A stretch of 64,000 nt of DNA from Candidatus Bathyarchaeota archaeon (lineage in GTDB: Archaea > Thermoproteota > Bathyarchaeia > Bathyarchaeales > Bathycorpusculaceae). Where the stretch lies: positions 186,001 through 250,000 of the forward strand of contig JAOZHT010000002.1 in assembly GCA_026014735.1 (NCBI GenBank), read 5' to 3'. The position numbers and the translations under genes were made by a program. Below, piece after piece: positions 25,953 to 37,489 of this stretch. The notes below the pieces were generated by a model. That model worked only from the letters and a program-made list of their open reading frames with translations. It ran no database searches and was not told the origin of the DNA. Numbering within the stretch: position 1 is the first letter of the stretch; each line of letters begins with the position of its first letter.

Positions 25953-27350
25953 TCAGGGGCGCTTTCTGAAGTAAACAGCCACGCATAACACGGCAACGAC
26001 AACTGAAACCCCCGCGGCTCCAAGGCAAACCGGAAATAGACCCACAAGCGGCGAGGGCGCGGAAGGCTCCTCGGTTAAGCGGGGAGTTTGCGTGTCACCG
26101 TTAACTTTGACGCTGGAAACCTTAAGCAGCCACGCATCCCAGGCGCCATCTCCAAACGTGGTGGTGGAACCGGACATGACAAAGCTACCGTCCGAGGTCA
26201 AAACCGCCGACACCGCCTGGTCGTCGCCTACTCCGCCGTAGGTTTGCCGCCAAAGCACATTGCCTTCCGTATCCGTTTTGATTAGCCAGGCATCCCAGTA
26301 GCCCGCGCCGAAGGCATACGTTGAACCCGCCAACGCGTAGCCGCCATCCGGGGTCTGTATGGCGCAGTATGACTCATCGTTTAGGGCTCCTCCGTAGGTT
26401 CGATTCCACAGCAAATTTCCCGAATCATCCGTTTTTATCAGCCACACATCCTCGTAGCCGCAGCCCGACGAGTTGGTGATCCCCGCAAAGGCATAACCGC
26501 CCTCGCTGGTCTGAAGCACACAGTAGCCGAAGTCATCTTTAGCGCCGCCAAAGGTCCGGTTCCACAGCATGTTGCCTAGGGCGTCGGTTTTGAGCAGCCA
26601 AAAATCGGTGTTGTTGCCTCCGCTAAACGAGTAGGTGTTGCCTGCCAACACGTATCCGCCATCGTCTGCCGCAGCCAAGGAGAAGGCGCCGTCGTCGTTG
26701 GCACCGCCGTAGGTTCGGTTCCACTGCTGCTTACCCGACGCATCCGTCTTTACCAGCCAAACATCGGCGTTTCCAACGATGAAAACGTCCCTGAAACCCG
26801 CCAGCGAGTATCCTCCGTCGCCAAACGAGTTAGTTATGCCCGCTATGGCGTATCCGCCGTCGAGGGTTAGGACCACACAGGAGGCGTAATCATTATGGGT
26901 TCCCCCGAAGGTTCTGCTCCACAGCTGCTTGCCATCGGAATCGGTTTTTATCAGCCAGAAATCATAGCCTTTGTTGCCTGAAGCATTCGTGGAGCCAGCC
27001 ATCACGTATCCCCCATCGGAGGCCTCAACTATACATGAAGCCCAATCATCCCCCGCTCCACCATAAGTTTTAGCCCACAGTCGGTTACCCGACTCATCCG
27101 TTTTAATCAGCCAAGCATCAGCGTTGCCCTCGCCTGAAGAGTTAGTGTAGCCCGCCAAGGCGTAGCCGCCGTCGCTGGTTTCAATAACCGAGAAAGCCCA
27201 CTCGTCCCCAGCGCCCCCGAAGGTGTTGCTCCAGACTACGCTGCCCGGCGGCGAGGAAGTGGTGGCTGCGTCAACGGTGACGAATGCGTTTGCCGACGCC
27301 AATGCTAAAACCAGTAGCAGAAACGCTAAGCTTTTGCTTGTGAGATCCAT
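25953..27350 (-). CDS. Exported repeat protein (seven-to-eight-fold propeller-like repeats) with C-terminal anchor
   Basis: 465 residues. Signal peptide 1-28, then seven near-identical repeats of about 50 residues of the form W.RTYGGA.DD.A.....T.DGGYALAG.TNS.G.G..D.WLIKTD..GN (roughly 35-400), a short linker and a final transmembrane helix (about 436-460) ending in basic residues. The repeats likely fold as a beta-propeller displayed outside the cell. Function unknown. A TATA-like GATATTATATG (about 27368-27378, minus) lies 20-28 bases ahead of the start, so the mRNA may be nearly leaderless. Confidence 0.8.
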   Translation of the reverse strand: MDLTSKSLAFLLLVLALASANAFVTVDAATTSSPPGSVVWSNTFGGAGDEWAFSVIETSDGGYALAGYTNSSGEGNADAWLIKTDESGNRLWAKTYGGAGDDWASCIVEASDGGYVMAGSTNASGNKGYDFWLIKTDSDGKQLWSRTFGGTHNDYASCVVLTLDGGYAIAGITNSFGDGGYSLAGFRDVFIVGNADVWLVKTDASGKQQWNRTYGGANDDGAFSLAAADDGGYVLAGNTYSFSGGNNTDFWLLKTDALGNMLWNRTFGGAKDDFGYCVLQTSEGGYAFAGITNSSGCGYEDVWLIKTDDSGNLLWNRTYGGALNDESYCAIQTPDGGYALAGSTYAFGAGYWDAWLIKTDTEGNVLWRQTYGGVGDDQAVSAVLTSDGSFVMSGSTTTFGDGAWDAWLLKVSSVKVNGDTQTPRLTEEPSAPSPLVGLFPVCLGAAGVSVVVAVLCVAVYFRKRP

Positions 27351-27412
27351 CGTTTGCTCTTAAGGGGCGGCATATAATATCCTTTTTTGTCCAGCTTTCT
27401 TGGCGTAGCTTA

Positions 27413-27428
27413 GTCAAGGTTTCTTGAC
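27413..27428. promoter_or_regulatory. Palindrome GTCAAG-N4-CTTGAC between divergent surface-protein genes
   Basis: A perfect 6-4-6 inverted repeat in the 130-base gap between the two divergent propeller genes, just upstream of the TATA-like CTTTTATTTG (about 27435-27445) of the rightward gene. It could bind a regulator of one or both genes. No regulator gene is adjacent. Confidence 0.4.
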
Positions 27429-27480
27429 GAAAAAGCTTTTATTTGCAAATTTTCCGCTCATATCCTGGAGCAGTGGTAAC

Positions 27481-30400
27481 TTGAAAAAAGCCCTTGTTTT
27501 CTTACTTGCGGCATCGCTTCTCCTTTCATCGGCCGCCGCAGCAATAATCCTGCCTAATTTTGCCAGAGCAAACTTTTCTGCAGAGCCTGCAAGCCCCGAC
27601 ACGTCAAGCAGCGATTGGCCAATGTTCCTCTACAACGCCGCTCACACAGCCTCACCTGACGACATAGCACCTATTACGCATGACTTGTTATGGCAATTCA
27701 ACACCATGCCCGATGGAGCCGACGCCTGGATAATCGATTCGTCCCCCGCAGTTGTAGGCGGCGTGCTCTACATAGGCTCCGACGATGGACACTTCTACGC
27801 GCTGAACAGCACAAGCGGAGACCTTCTCTGGAGCCAAACACTGGGCAGCTTCACCGTTTCTTCCCCCGCCGTAGTCAAGGGCGTGGTCTATGTGGGTGTT
27901 TGGGAAGGACGCGACTATGCGTTGAATGCATCCACCGGCGAAGTCATCTGGAACACCACCAGAGTGTATAGCAGCGCATCCCCCGCCGTCGTCAACGGCT
28001 TGTATTACATATGCTCGGGAAACAGCTCAGTTATAGCCAAAAACGCAACGAACGGCATCACAGTCTGGCAAAGTGTTATCCCCAGCGGCGGAGACGGTTC
28101 ACCTATCGTGGTAGACGGCACTGTTTACATCAGCGACACAGGATATGCCTGCGCCTTAGATGCCCGAAACGGAACGCTTAAGTGGACACACGAAATATAC
28201 CTGAGCTCTACTAACAATTCACCTGCAATCGCAGGCGGCATCGTATATGTCGGATGCGGCGGCAGCACCTTTTTTGCCCTAAACGCAACAACCGGCGCAA
28301 CCATCTGGACCTACGAAACGGGTTCAAGTCCTGGTTCCGCACCAACAGTGGCGGGGGGCATTGTCTACGTGGGCTCTTCACCCAAGGGAGTTTTAGCCCT
28401 CAACGCTACTACCGGAGCTAAAATATGGAATTATCCTAGCTCGATATGGGATTCATCCTTTGCCCTAGCAGGCGGGGTACTCTACGCATGCAACAGCGCA
28501 GGAATCCATGCGTTAAACGCAAAAACTGGCGCACTCATCTGGACATATGCACCCAGTAACACCAACATAAACTCGGCGCCAGCCGTGGCTGATGGCGTGC
28601 TCTATGTGAGGGGCGGCGACTGCTACCTCTACGCCTTCGGAAAAGCAAACCAATCCTCCATAGCCTTATCTCCAAAAGTCAACTTGGCAAACACAGCGGT
28701 CTCTATCTCTGGCGCCGGTTTTACCTCTAATTCGATGGTTACAGCGACTTTCGGCGGTCAACCCATAACGCTTACAAATTCAACAGTGGATGCACTGGGG
28801 CACTTCTCAGGCAAATTCCAAATTGACCCCTCTACTGAACCGGGAACCTTCCAGATTTCAGTAACTGACAACGCACACCTTACTGCGTACGCTAACTTTA
28901 CAGTGGTCGGTTCCCCAACGACTTCGTGGCCGATGTTTATGCATGACCCCCAGCACACAGGCACCCCAGACAATTTTGTTCCAACAAGCAACAGTACCTT
29001 GTGGACTTACAAAGTTGACAGGGGCGAAATAGCTAATCAGGTGGCTTCCTCCGCTGCAGTCGTCGAAGGCATAGTCTACACCGCATCCGAAAACGGGTAT
29101 GTCTATGCATTTGACGCTTACACGGGACAATGCTACTGGAAATATAGTTTGCCCGGTTTGGGAACGCTTTCTTCTCCTTCAGTTGTGGATGGCGTCGTTT
29201 ACATTGGCAGCGAGCATGGGCTCTTTGCGCTTGATGCTTACACAGGAGAAAAAATCTGGCAGACTGAAGATAGGGTGCTTTTTGATTCCTCACCTGCAGT
29301 GTACGGAGGGCTTGTTTTCATAGGTTCTTTTGTTGAACAGGGGACCTCAGAAAGCGCTATGTTTGCGTTTAGAACTTCTGATGGCATGCGAATGTGGAAG
29401 TTTACCACCGGTGACTATGTCTATTCTTCACCTGTGGTTTTAGACGGTATCGTATATGTGGGAAGCGAGGACAACTATTTTTATGCCTTAAACACTAAGG
29501 ATGGCTCGCTCGTCTGGAAATTTAATGTTAGCGACCTCTACCCGTATGACGGTTGCGCTGCTTCACCAGTGGTTATTAACGGAGTGGTTTATACTTCCAG
29601 TTACTATGGGAACGTTTTTGCAATTGATTGTGCAAGTGGCAGTAAAATTTGGAATCATTCTATTGGAACTTTGGGTTCTGGTTTCTCATCCCCAATTATC
29701 TCTAACGGTATCCTCTTCATTGCAGCAAAAGATTTCATCTATGCGCTCAATGCAACCACTGGCGACGAAATATGGCGCTGTGATGTTTCTTCAAATGGCT
29801 CTCCCGCCATTGTAGGCAACATTATTTATGCTAGCTCAGGCGACAGCAAGATCTGGGCGATAGATGCCCTCACTGGAAAAAAGAGTTTACATTATGCAAC
29901 CGAAGGCGGCATCCGAGTTCCGGTTGCCATAGCCAGAGGAGTAATTTATGTGGGAACAAGAAGCGGAACAATCTACGCAATTGGAACACCCGATCTCTTA
30001 TCGCCGCAGCCAACCCCCACACCCACGCCGACTCCAACCGCAACTCCCACCCCAGCACCAACCGCTAACCCAGCAGCCGCAACTTCAAGTAACCCAACTC
30101 CCCAGCCCACAGCCGCCATCACCCCCAAGCCAACCCATACACCCAACGCCTCAAGCACCATCACAGCCACAACCAATCAAGGCACACAAATCGAATTGTC
30201 AATCACAGGAAACATAACAGGCAACCAAATATCAAACGTCACCATCACAACCGATCAAGCCACATCCACAGTGGCATTTACCATAACGGGGCAAACCGGA
30301 AGCACGGGATTTGTTAACCTTACAATCCCAAAAAACGCATTATCCACCGATGGGGCGCCAACATTATATATCGATGGCGTGCCAGCCCAAAACCAAGGCT

Positions 30401-30630
30401 TCGTTATGGATGACTTGAACTTTTACGTTTGGGCCCAAACACATTTCAGCACGCACCAAATCGAAATCGTGTTTGGGGCAGTTACGCCCACAGCTACGCC
30501 TTTGCATGGTTCTCAAGACGCGTTTTTTGAGGGTTTAGGTTTACTCGAGATAGCCATTTTGGCGGTGATATGCATCCTCGTTGCCGGCGTGGTCACTGCG
30601 GTGGCCTTGAAATGGAAAACAAAAAAGTAA
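27481..30630 (+). CDS. Large exported double beta-propeller protein with PT-rich stalk and membrane anchor
   Basis: 1049 residues from TTG 27481. Signal peptide (ALVFLLAASLLLSSAAAAIIL), first propeller of PQQ-like blades (YALNSTSGDLLWS and similar, about 50-385), an Ig-like domain (about 390-470), a second propeller starting TSWPMFMHDPQHTGTPD (about 480-830), a long Pro/Thr stalk, a small beta domain and a C-terminal transmembrane helix (about 1015-1040). An upstream TTG at 27424 would add 19 residues, but the TATA-like box at about 27435 and GGAG at 27467-27470 favour 27481. The two propellers suggest internal duplication. Role unknown; likely a surface-layer-associated protein. Confidence 0.82.
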   Translation: MKKALVFLLAASLLLSSAAAAIILPNFARANFSAEPASPDTSSSDWPMFLYNAAHTASPDDIAPITHDLLWQFNTMPDGADAWIIDSSPAVVGGVLYIGSDDGHFYALNSTSGDLLWSQTLGSFTVSSPAVVKGVVYVGVWEGRDYALNASTGEVIWNTTRVYSSASPAVVNGLYYICSGNSSVIAKNATNGITVWQSVIPSGGDGSPIVVDGTVYISDTGYACALDARNGTLKWTHEIYLSSTNNSPAIAGGIVYVGCGGSTFFALNATTGATIWTYETGSSPGSAPTVAGGIVYVGSSPKGVLALNATTGAKIWNYPSSIWDSSFALAGGVLYACNSAGIHALNAKTGALIWTYAPSNTNINSAPAVADGVLYVRGGDCYLYAFGKANQSSIALSPKVNLANTAVSISGAGFTSNSMVTATFGGQPITLTNSTVDALGHFSGKFQIDPSTEPGTFQISVTDNAHLTAYANFTVVGSPTTSWPMFMHDPQHTGTPDNFVPTSNSTLWTYKVDRGEIANQVASSAAVVEGIVYTASENGYVYAFDAYTGQCYWKYSLPGLGTLSSPSVVDGVVYIGSEHGLFALDAYTGEKIWQTEDRVLFDSSPAVYGGLVFIGSFVEQGTSESAMFAFRTSDGMRMWKFTTGDYVYSSPVVLDGIVYVGSEDNYFYALNTKDGSLVWKFNVSDLYPYDGCAASPVVINGVVYTSSYYGNVFAIDCASGSKIWNHSIGTLGSGFSSPIISNGILFIAAKDFIYALNATTGDEIWRCDVSSNGSPAIVGNIIYASSGDSKIWAIDALTGKKSLHYATEGGIRVPVAIARGVIYVGTRSGTIYAIGTPDLLSPQPTPTPTPTPTATPTPAPTANPAAATSSNPTPQPTAAITPKPTHTPNASSTITATTNQGTQIELSITGNITGNQISNVTITTDQATSTVAFTITGQTGSTGFVNLTIPKNALSTDGAPTLYIDGVPAQNQGFVMDDLNFYVWAQTHFSTHQIEIVFGAVTPTATPLHGSQDAFFEGLGLLEIAILAVICILVAGVVTAVALKWKTKK

Positions 30631-30632
30631 GC

Positions 30633-30652
30633 GTGGGCTAAAAAGGCCCTTT
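30633..30652 (+). terminator. Hairpin with T-tract between convergent genes
   Basis: GGGC-TAAAAAG-GCCC followed by TTTAGTTTG, directly after the double-propeller stop codon and overlapping the end of the convergent perR gene. It could end the rightward transcript. Confidence 0.45.
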
Positions 30653-31088
30653 AGTTTGTGTTATTGCATTTTTGGCAGATCCCATACACATCCATGCGTT
30701 GCCCAGTTGGCTTGAATTTTGTGGCTGCAGTTACCTTCTTTGTTATCTCCTCGACTGTGGTATCGTTTAGGTCGGTGATGCCGCCGCATCTGAGGCATAC
30801 CAAGTTTATGTGGGGGGTCATGTAGGAATCAAATCTTGCCTGTCCAGAGGGAAAATTGATTTCCTGAAGCAAATCAAGGTCCCTGAGCACCTCCAGGGTT
30901 TTGTATACGGTTGCCAGGCTTACGGTCGGATGGATTTTCTTTACTTCACCGTATATTTGCTGGGCGGATGGGTGGGCTCTGCTGTTTAGTGCAATTCGGC
31001 AGATTGCTATTCGTTGTGGGGTGGCTTTGTATCCTTTGTTTCGTAGTGCTTCGATGGCGGAGGCTTCTGTTTTAAGGTGCTTAGTCAT
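30651..31088 (-). CDS. perR: Fur-family regulator, PerR-like
   Basis: 145 residues with a winged-helix N-terminus (GYKATPQRIAICRI, then HPTVSLATVYKTLEVL) and a metal-binding C-terminus with HINLVCLRCGG and YGICQKCNN, the two CxxC pairs that hold structural zinc. It lacks the His-rich loops of many Fur proteins. Its divergent placement with catalase-peroxidase and a palindrome between them point to peroxide sensing. PerR rather than Fur is inferred from context. Confidence 0.85.
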   Translation of the reverse strand: MTKHLKTEASAIEALRNKGYKATPQRIAICRIALNSRAHPSAQQIYGEVKKIHPTVSLATVYKTLEVLRDLDLLQEINFPSGQARFDSYMTPHINLVCLRCGGITDLNDTTVEEITKKVTAATKFKPTGQRMDVYGICQKCNNTN

Positions 31089-31094
31089 AACTAA

Positions 31095-31108
31095 TTATTA
31101 GATAATAA
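31095..31108. promoter_or_regulatory. PerR-box-like palindrome TTATTA-GA-TAATAA
   Basis: A perfect 6-2-6 inverted repeat in the 73-base gap between perR and katG, very like the known PerR box consensus. It starts seven bases from the perR start and lies just upstream of a TTAAATA box (31115-31121) of katG, so one bound dimer could control both genes. Confidence 0.65.
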
Positions 31109-31122
31109 CAATTCTTAAATAG

Positions 31123-33333
<2,211 letters not shown>

Positions 33334-33413
33334 TCTGGCGGCTGCGGTAATGCACAAACTGACCACGACTAAACGCTAAGTCAACATTAGCGCGAAAACA
33401 AAAAGCAGGTTTG

Positions 33414-33433
33414 GGCTAAAAACCCATTTTTTA
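33414..33433 (+). terminator. Hairpin-T6 terminator downstream of katG
   Basis: TGGG-CTAAAAA-CCCA followed by a run of six T (33426-33431 region), about 85 bases after the katG stop. It has the form of an intrinsic-type terminator. Confidence 0.4.
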
Positions 33434-33603
33434 CTCGGGAGATAACTACGCCGATTTTTGTGGCTATGAACTCCTAGCCTGCGGTTTGAATGCCGACGCA
33501 ACTTTGCCCTGCAAGTCCCGCTTTCTTGGCACGGCTTGCACAGGTTTCTTGTCTTCACTGATGCCAAAGCTCAGTTTATCGGCTCTTAAAATCGGCACTA
33601 ACC

Positions 33604-33640
33604 CTAAAAAACAAAAAAGAAACGATTGGGGATAAAAACC
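33604..33640 (-). terminator. T-rich terminator downstream of mevalonate kinase
   Basis: On the minus strand, just beyond the stop codon, GGG-TTTTTAT-CCCC is followed by CGTTTC TTTTTTG TTTTTT. Strong oligo-T stretches fit archaeal termination. Confidence 0.5.
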
Positions 33641-33649
33641 CTGTGCTTC

Positions 33650-34588
33650 TTAGTAGGTTCCGACGCCTATCCGCGTCATCAGGTACTCGTAGCCTGCACC
33701 CTTAAACGCGCCCACGATTTTGCCTGCCACTTCTTTGCCGCCGGTCAAAGCTACCATGCAGCCGCCGCCTCCGCCGCCCGTCAGCTTTGCGCCGAATGCA
33801 CCCTGCTTGCGCGCCATATCAACGAGGAGGTCGAGTTCTTTGCTGGAAACGCCGATTTCCTGAAGGATACGGTGGTTTTCGTTCATGAGGTCACCGACTT
33901 TTTTTAGGTCGCCCAATTCAAGGGCTTTGCGTCCCGCGACTGCTAAGCTTTCTGCCTGCTTAAAGAGCGGATCATATTTTTTAGGGTCTTTCTTTCTGCG
34001 CTCAGCAACGCCTTCAACCATGGCTTTGGTATTGGCGACTTTGCCGGTGCTGCCAATGACGATTTCGATTGGGCGCTTTATGTGGATTTTGTCGACTAGG
34101 TCTTGTCCGCCGGCGGGGTTTTTCTTGAACCACATTAAGCCGCCGTAGGTGGCTGCGGTGTTGTCGATGCCGCTGGGGTTGCCCGCGTAGGCTTTTTCGC
34201 CTTCGTAGGCGACGGCGTTGATTTTTTCGTTGGAGAGGTTAAGGTTGAGTTCTTGGCTGATGGCGCGTGCGATGGCGACGCTGGATGCTGCAGAAGCGCC
34301 CAGGCCGCTGAAGCCCGGCAGTGACCCCCCTATCCAGATGTCAAAGGGCATCTTGGGGTCTAAATTCATGGCTGCCAGCATGCGTTCGATGGATTCGATT
34401 TGCTGGAGCCGCTTCTCTTCGCTGTAGCCCTTAGCGGTTTTCCGCTCGTCTTTAATGACCAGTTTAGCTGCTTTTTTGACTTCGGCATCTGTTGAGGAGT
34501 CGATAGCTGAGACTACGCCGGGGATGCCGTGCACGACGAAGTGTTCGCCAAAGAGGATGACTTTTCCGTAACCGGAACCTGTACCCAT
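33650..34588 (-). CDS. mvk: Mevalonate kinase
   Basis: 312 residues of the GHMP kinase family. It makes mevalonate 5-phosphate, the substrate of the AcnX dehydratase encoded at 22988-24567. KVILFGEHFVVHG opens the protein, the P-loop-like GGSLPGFSGLGASAASSVA lies near residue 108, NPSGIDN holds the conserved Asp region and KLTGGGGGGCMVAL near residue 272 is the third GHMP motif. It is not linked to the other pathway genes, standing alone with its own terminator. Confidence 0.95.
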   Translation of the reverse strand: MGTGSGYGKVILFGEHFVVHGIPGVVSAIDSSTDAEVKKAAKLVIKDERKTAKGYSEEKRLQQIESIERMLAAMNLDPKMPFDIWIGGSLPGFSGLGASAASSVAIARAISQELNLNLSNEKINAVAYEGEKAYAGNPSGIDNTAATYGGLMWFKKNPAGGQDLVDKIHIKRPIEIVIGSTGKVANTKAMVEGVAERRKKDPKKYDPLFKQAESLAVAGRKALELGDLKKVGDLMNENHRILQEIGVSSKELDLLVDMARKQGAFGAKLTGGGGGGCMVALTGGKEVAGKIVGAFKGAGYEYLMTRIGVGTY

Positions 34589-34759
34589 ACATGTAACACC
34601 TAACTGGAAGCTAACGCTAGCCTAAATAAAAAACATTCTTCGGCTTCCCCAAGCCTATGCCTGCACTGACGCGGAAAAAATGCTGCCTTGATAGAGGAAT
34701 TTTCGGTTTTGACAAGGCAGATTTATAATCCGAAACCCCGCAGTTAGGGGGGATGCACC

Positions 34760-37477
34760 TTGGCGGTTACTGAAGAGTCCTGGCATGCGCTCGAAGCAAA
34801 AGACGCGTTAACTAAACTTGAATCAAGCAAAACAGGGTTAACTTCCACTGAAGCAGCAAAGCGGCTACAGAAGTATGGTCCCAACCAGCTGATTACAGCC
34901 AAAAAAACCTCGCCCATCAAAATCTTCCTTGCCCAATTCAAAAGCGTCCTCATCTTAATCCTCATCGCGGCGGCGCTGGTCTCTTTCGCTACCGGTCACC
35001 AATTCGACGCCGCAATAATCCTTATCATCGTGGTTATTTCTTCGGCGCTGGGTTTTGTTCAGGAGTACCGTGCGGAGAGAGCTCTTGAAGCGTTAACCAG
35101 AATGCTGGTGCCGATCGCATCCGTCATACGGGATGGGCATGAACTACAGGTGCCCGCCAAGGACATTGTACCCGGCGACATCTTAGCCCTCAAAGAAGGC
35201 GAAAAAGTCGCAGCAGACGCCCGCCTAATAGAAATCAACAACCTCCACGTCAACGAGGCGCCACTGACAGGCGAATCCATCCCCGTTGGGAAAGAACTGC
35301 AAGCCGTCGCCGAGAACGCCGCTATACTGGATAAGAAAAACATGGTGTTCTCCGGAACAGAAGTGACCTGCGGCAAAGGCAAAGCCCTAGTTGTTGCCTC
35401 CGGGATGAATACGGAATTCGGCAAAATAGCCGGGCAAGTTGCCTCTGTTGAGAAGAAGGAGACGCCGCTGGAGAAACGCACCAAAGAAATCGGCAAATGG
35501 CTAGGCGCCGCTGCCCTAATCGTCAGCATCAGCGTTATAATCCTTGGGGTTCTACGGGGTCTTGACCTGCTTGAGATGTTCCTCTTCGGCATAGCCCTTG
35601 CAGTCGCCGCGGTGCCTGAGGCGTTGCCCGCGATTGTCACAGGCAGCTTAGCTGTGGGCATGTACAAGATGGCTAAAAAGAACGCGTTGGTCCGCAAGAT
35701 GCCTGCGGTGGAAACTTTGGGGTCAACAACAGTTATCTGCACAGACAAAACAGGCACCTTAACCAAGGGAGAAATGACCGTACGCAAAATCTACGCGGAT
35801 GGCCAGACGTTTGATGTGTCAGGGGTTGGCTATTCACCGCAGGGCAAAATAGAAGCTGACCAAAAAGCGCTTGAAAGCAAATGCTTCTCGCTATTAATGA
35901 AGGGCGCCGCGTTATGTAACGATGCGGAAGTAGTTTTAGAAGACAACAAATGGGTGGTTAAAGGCGACCCCACTGAAGGCGCGCTTGTCGTAGCCACCCT
36001 TAAAGCAGGCATCAAACATCAGGAACTCCGCAGCGCCTACCAGCGAATCAACGAATTTCCCTTCTCCTCCGACAGAAAACGCATGACCACCATCCATGCC
36101 CAAGAGAGCGAAGACCAAAAAACAATCTTCATGAAGGGCGCCCCAGAAATCATTCTACGCTACTGCACAGCCATCTGCAGAGGCAACAAAACCGAGTCGC
36201 TTACAGAGAACCAACTTAAAGAAATTCTTAAACAAAACGAGAAAATGGCATCCGACGGACTCCGCGTCCTGGGTATAGCCTACAAAGAAAAAGCCGCAGA
36301 CCCATCACACTTCAAAGAGGAAACATCTGAAAGCGAATTGGTATTCTTGGGCTTGGTGGGCATGATGGATCCGCCACGCAAAGAAGTCATGGATGCAGTG
36401 AAGCTTTGCCGCAAAATCAAGATTAAACCCGTCATGATTACAGGCGACCACAAACTCACCGCCTTAGCAGTCGCCAAGGAACTCGGCATCTACCGGGAAG
36501 GCGACGAAGTCCTCACAGGCGAGGAACTGGAGCGGATGTCTCAGGAGGAATTAGAGGCAAAAGTCCGCAAAGTATCCGTCTATGCCAGAGTGTCCCCGCT
36601 CCATAAACTGAAAATCGTTGAGGCATGGAAAAAGCTGGGCGAAATAGTGGCGATGACCGGCGACGGCGTCAACGATGCCCCCGCACTCAAGAAAGCCGAC
36701 ATAGGCGTAGCTATGGGTATAACAGGAACCGAAGTGACCAAGGAATCCGCGGACCTTGTGTTGGCAGATGATAACTTTGCAACTATAGTTAACGCGGTTG
36801 AGATGGGACGCTGGACATACGATAACATAAAGAAATACCTCACATACCTGCTTCAGGCAAACCTAGTTGAGATAATCATCCTATCCTTTGCGGTTCTAGC
36901 CGGGTTCCCGCTGCCGCTTATCCCGGTGCAAATCCTCTACATCAACCTCGCCACCGACGGGTTACCCGCGATTGCGCTGGGTCTAAGTCCCCCTGAACCA
37001 GACATCATGAAGCGTCCGCCACGCAGCCCCAAAGAAACCATCTTCACCAAAGACGTCAAAGTGTTCCTGCTACGGGCAATACTCATAGAGGTGCCGCTGC
37101 TAATCTGGGTCTTTACCAGCGCGCTGCCTCTGGGCGAAGAAATAGCCCGAACCAGACTGTTCTTGGTTCTGGTTTTCTTTGAACTGGTCTTGGCTCTAAG
37201 CTGCCGCTCGCTTAAATACAACATAACTAAGGCTCCGCCTCATAAGCTACTGGTGGGCACGGTCATCTGGGAAATCGGTTTGATAGCCTTAATCCTTAAT
37301 GTACCGTTCCTGCGGGAAAGCTTCGGCTTAGCGCCAATCGGCATATATGAGGTGGCGCTGATAGCTGGTTTATCCGGGTTGGTGCTGTTCACCATAGAGT
37401 TAACAAAGTGGATTATGCACCGCAGAGACGAAAAGTTCGAGGATAATACGGCCCCGTTAAGCACCCTTGCAAGCTGA
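34760..37477 (+). CDS. P-type cation-transporting ATPase (P2, calcium-pump-like)
   Basis: 905 residues. Cytoplasmic N-terminus, actuator with EAPLTGESIPVGKE, ten predicted membrane helices, phosphorylation site Asp329 in DKTGTLTKGEM, nucleotide domain with KGAPE, and hinge GDGVNDAPALKKADIG near residue 634. M4 carries PEALPAIV, a variant of the SERCA PEGLPA motif, and M6 carries NLATDGLPAIALG, so Ca2+ or Mn2+ is the likely ion, though H+ or Na+ types share these features. Start is TTG after a GGGGGG-rich site at 34746-34752; an ATG at 34753 is out of frame. TATA-like ATTTATAATC lies at about 34721-34732. Confidence 0.92.
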   Translation: MAVTEESWHALEAKDALTKLESSKTGLTSTEAAKRLQKYGPNQLITAKKTSPIKIFLAQFKSVLILILIAAALVSFATGHQFDAAIILIIVVISSALGFVQEYRAERALEALTRMLVPIASVIRDGHELQVPAKDIVPGDILALKEGEKVAADARLIEINNLHVNEAPLTGESIPVGKELQAVAENAAILDKKNMVFSGTEVTCGKGKALVVASGMNTEFGKIAGQVASVEKKETPLEKRTKEIGKWLGAAALIVSISVIILGVLRGLDLLEMFLFGIALAVAAVPEALPAIVTGSLAVGMYKMAKKNALVRKMPAVETLGSTTVICTDKTGTLTKGEMTVRKIYADGQTFDVSGVGYSPQGKIEADQKALESKCFSLLMKGAALCNDAEVVLEDNKWVVKGDPTEGALVVATLKAGIKHQELRSAYQRINEFPFSSDRKRMTTIHAQESEDQKTIFMKGAPEIILRYCTAICRGNKTESLTENQLKEILKQNEKMASDGLRVLGIAYKEKAADPSHFKEETSESELVFLGLVGMMDPPRKEVMDAVKLCRKIKIKPVMITGDHKLTALAVAKELGIYREGDEVLTGEELERMSQEELEAKVRKVSVYARVSPLHKLKIVEAWKKLGEIVAMTGDGVNDAPALKKADIGVAMGITGTEVTKESADLVLADDNFATIVNAVEMGRWTYDNIKKYLTYLLQANLVEIIILSFAVLAGFPLPLIPVQILYINLATDGLPAIALGLSPPEPDIMKRPPRSPKETIFTKDVKVFLLRAILIEVPLLIWVFTSALPLGEEIARTRLFLVLVFFELVLALSCRSLKYNITKAPPHKLLVGTVIWEIGLIALILNVPFLRESFGLAPIGIYEVALIAGLSGLVLFTIELTKWIMHRRDEKFEDNTAPLSTLAS

Positions 37478-37489
37478 TAAAGGACAAAT

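Larger units (their letters stand above)
33334..33649. other. Intergenic region between convergent katG and mevalonate kinase genes
   Basis: No gene is supported in these 316 bases. It holds two terminator-like signals (described separately) and in between a stretch (33435-33600) with no recognisable feature. Confidence 0.5.

Noticed and set aside
33435-33600. 63-codon frame between katG and mevalonate kinase
   Set aside because: No start context, no recognisable motifs, located between two terminator-like signals.
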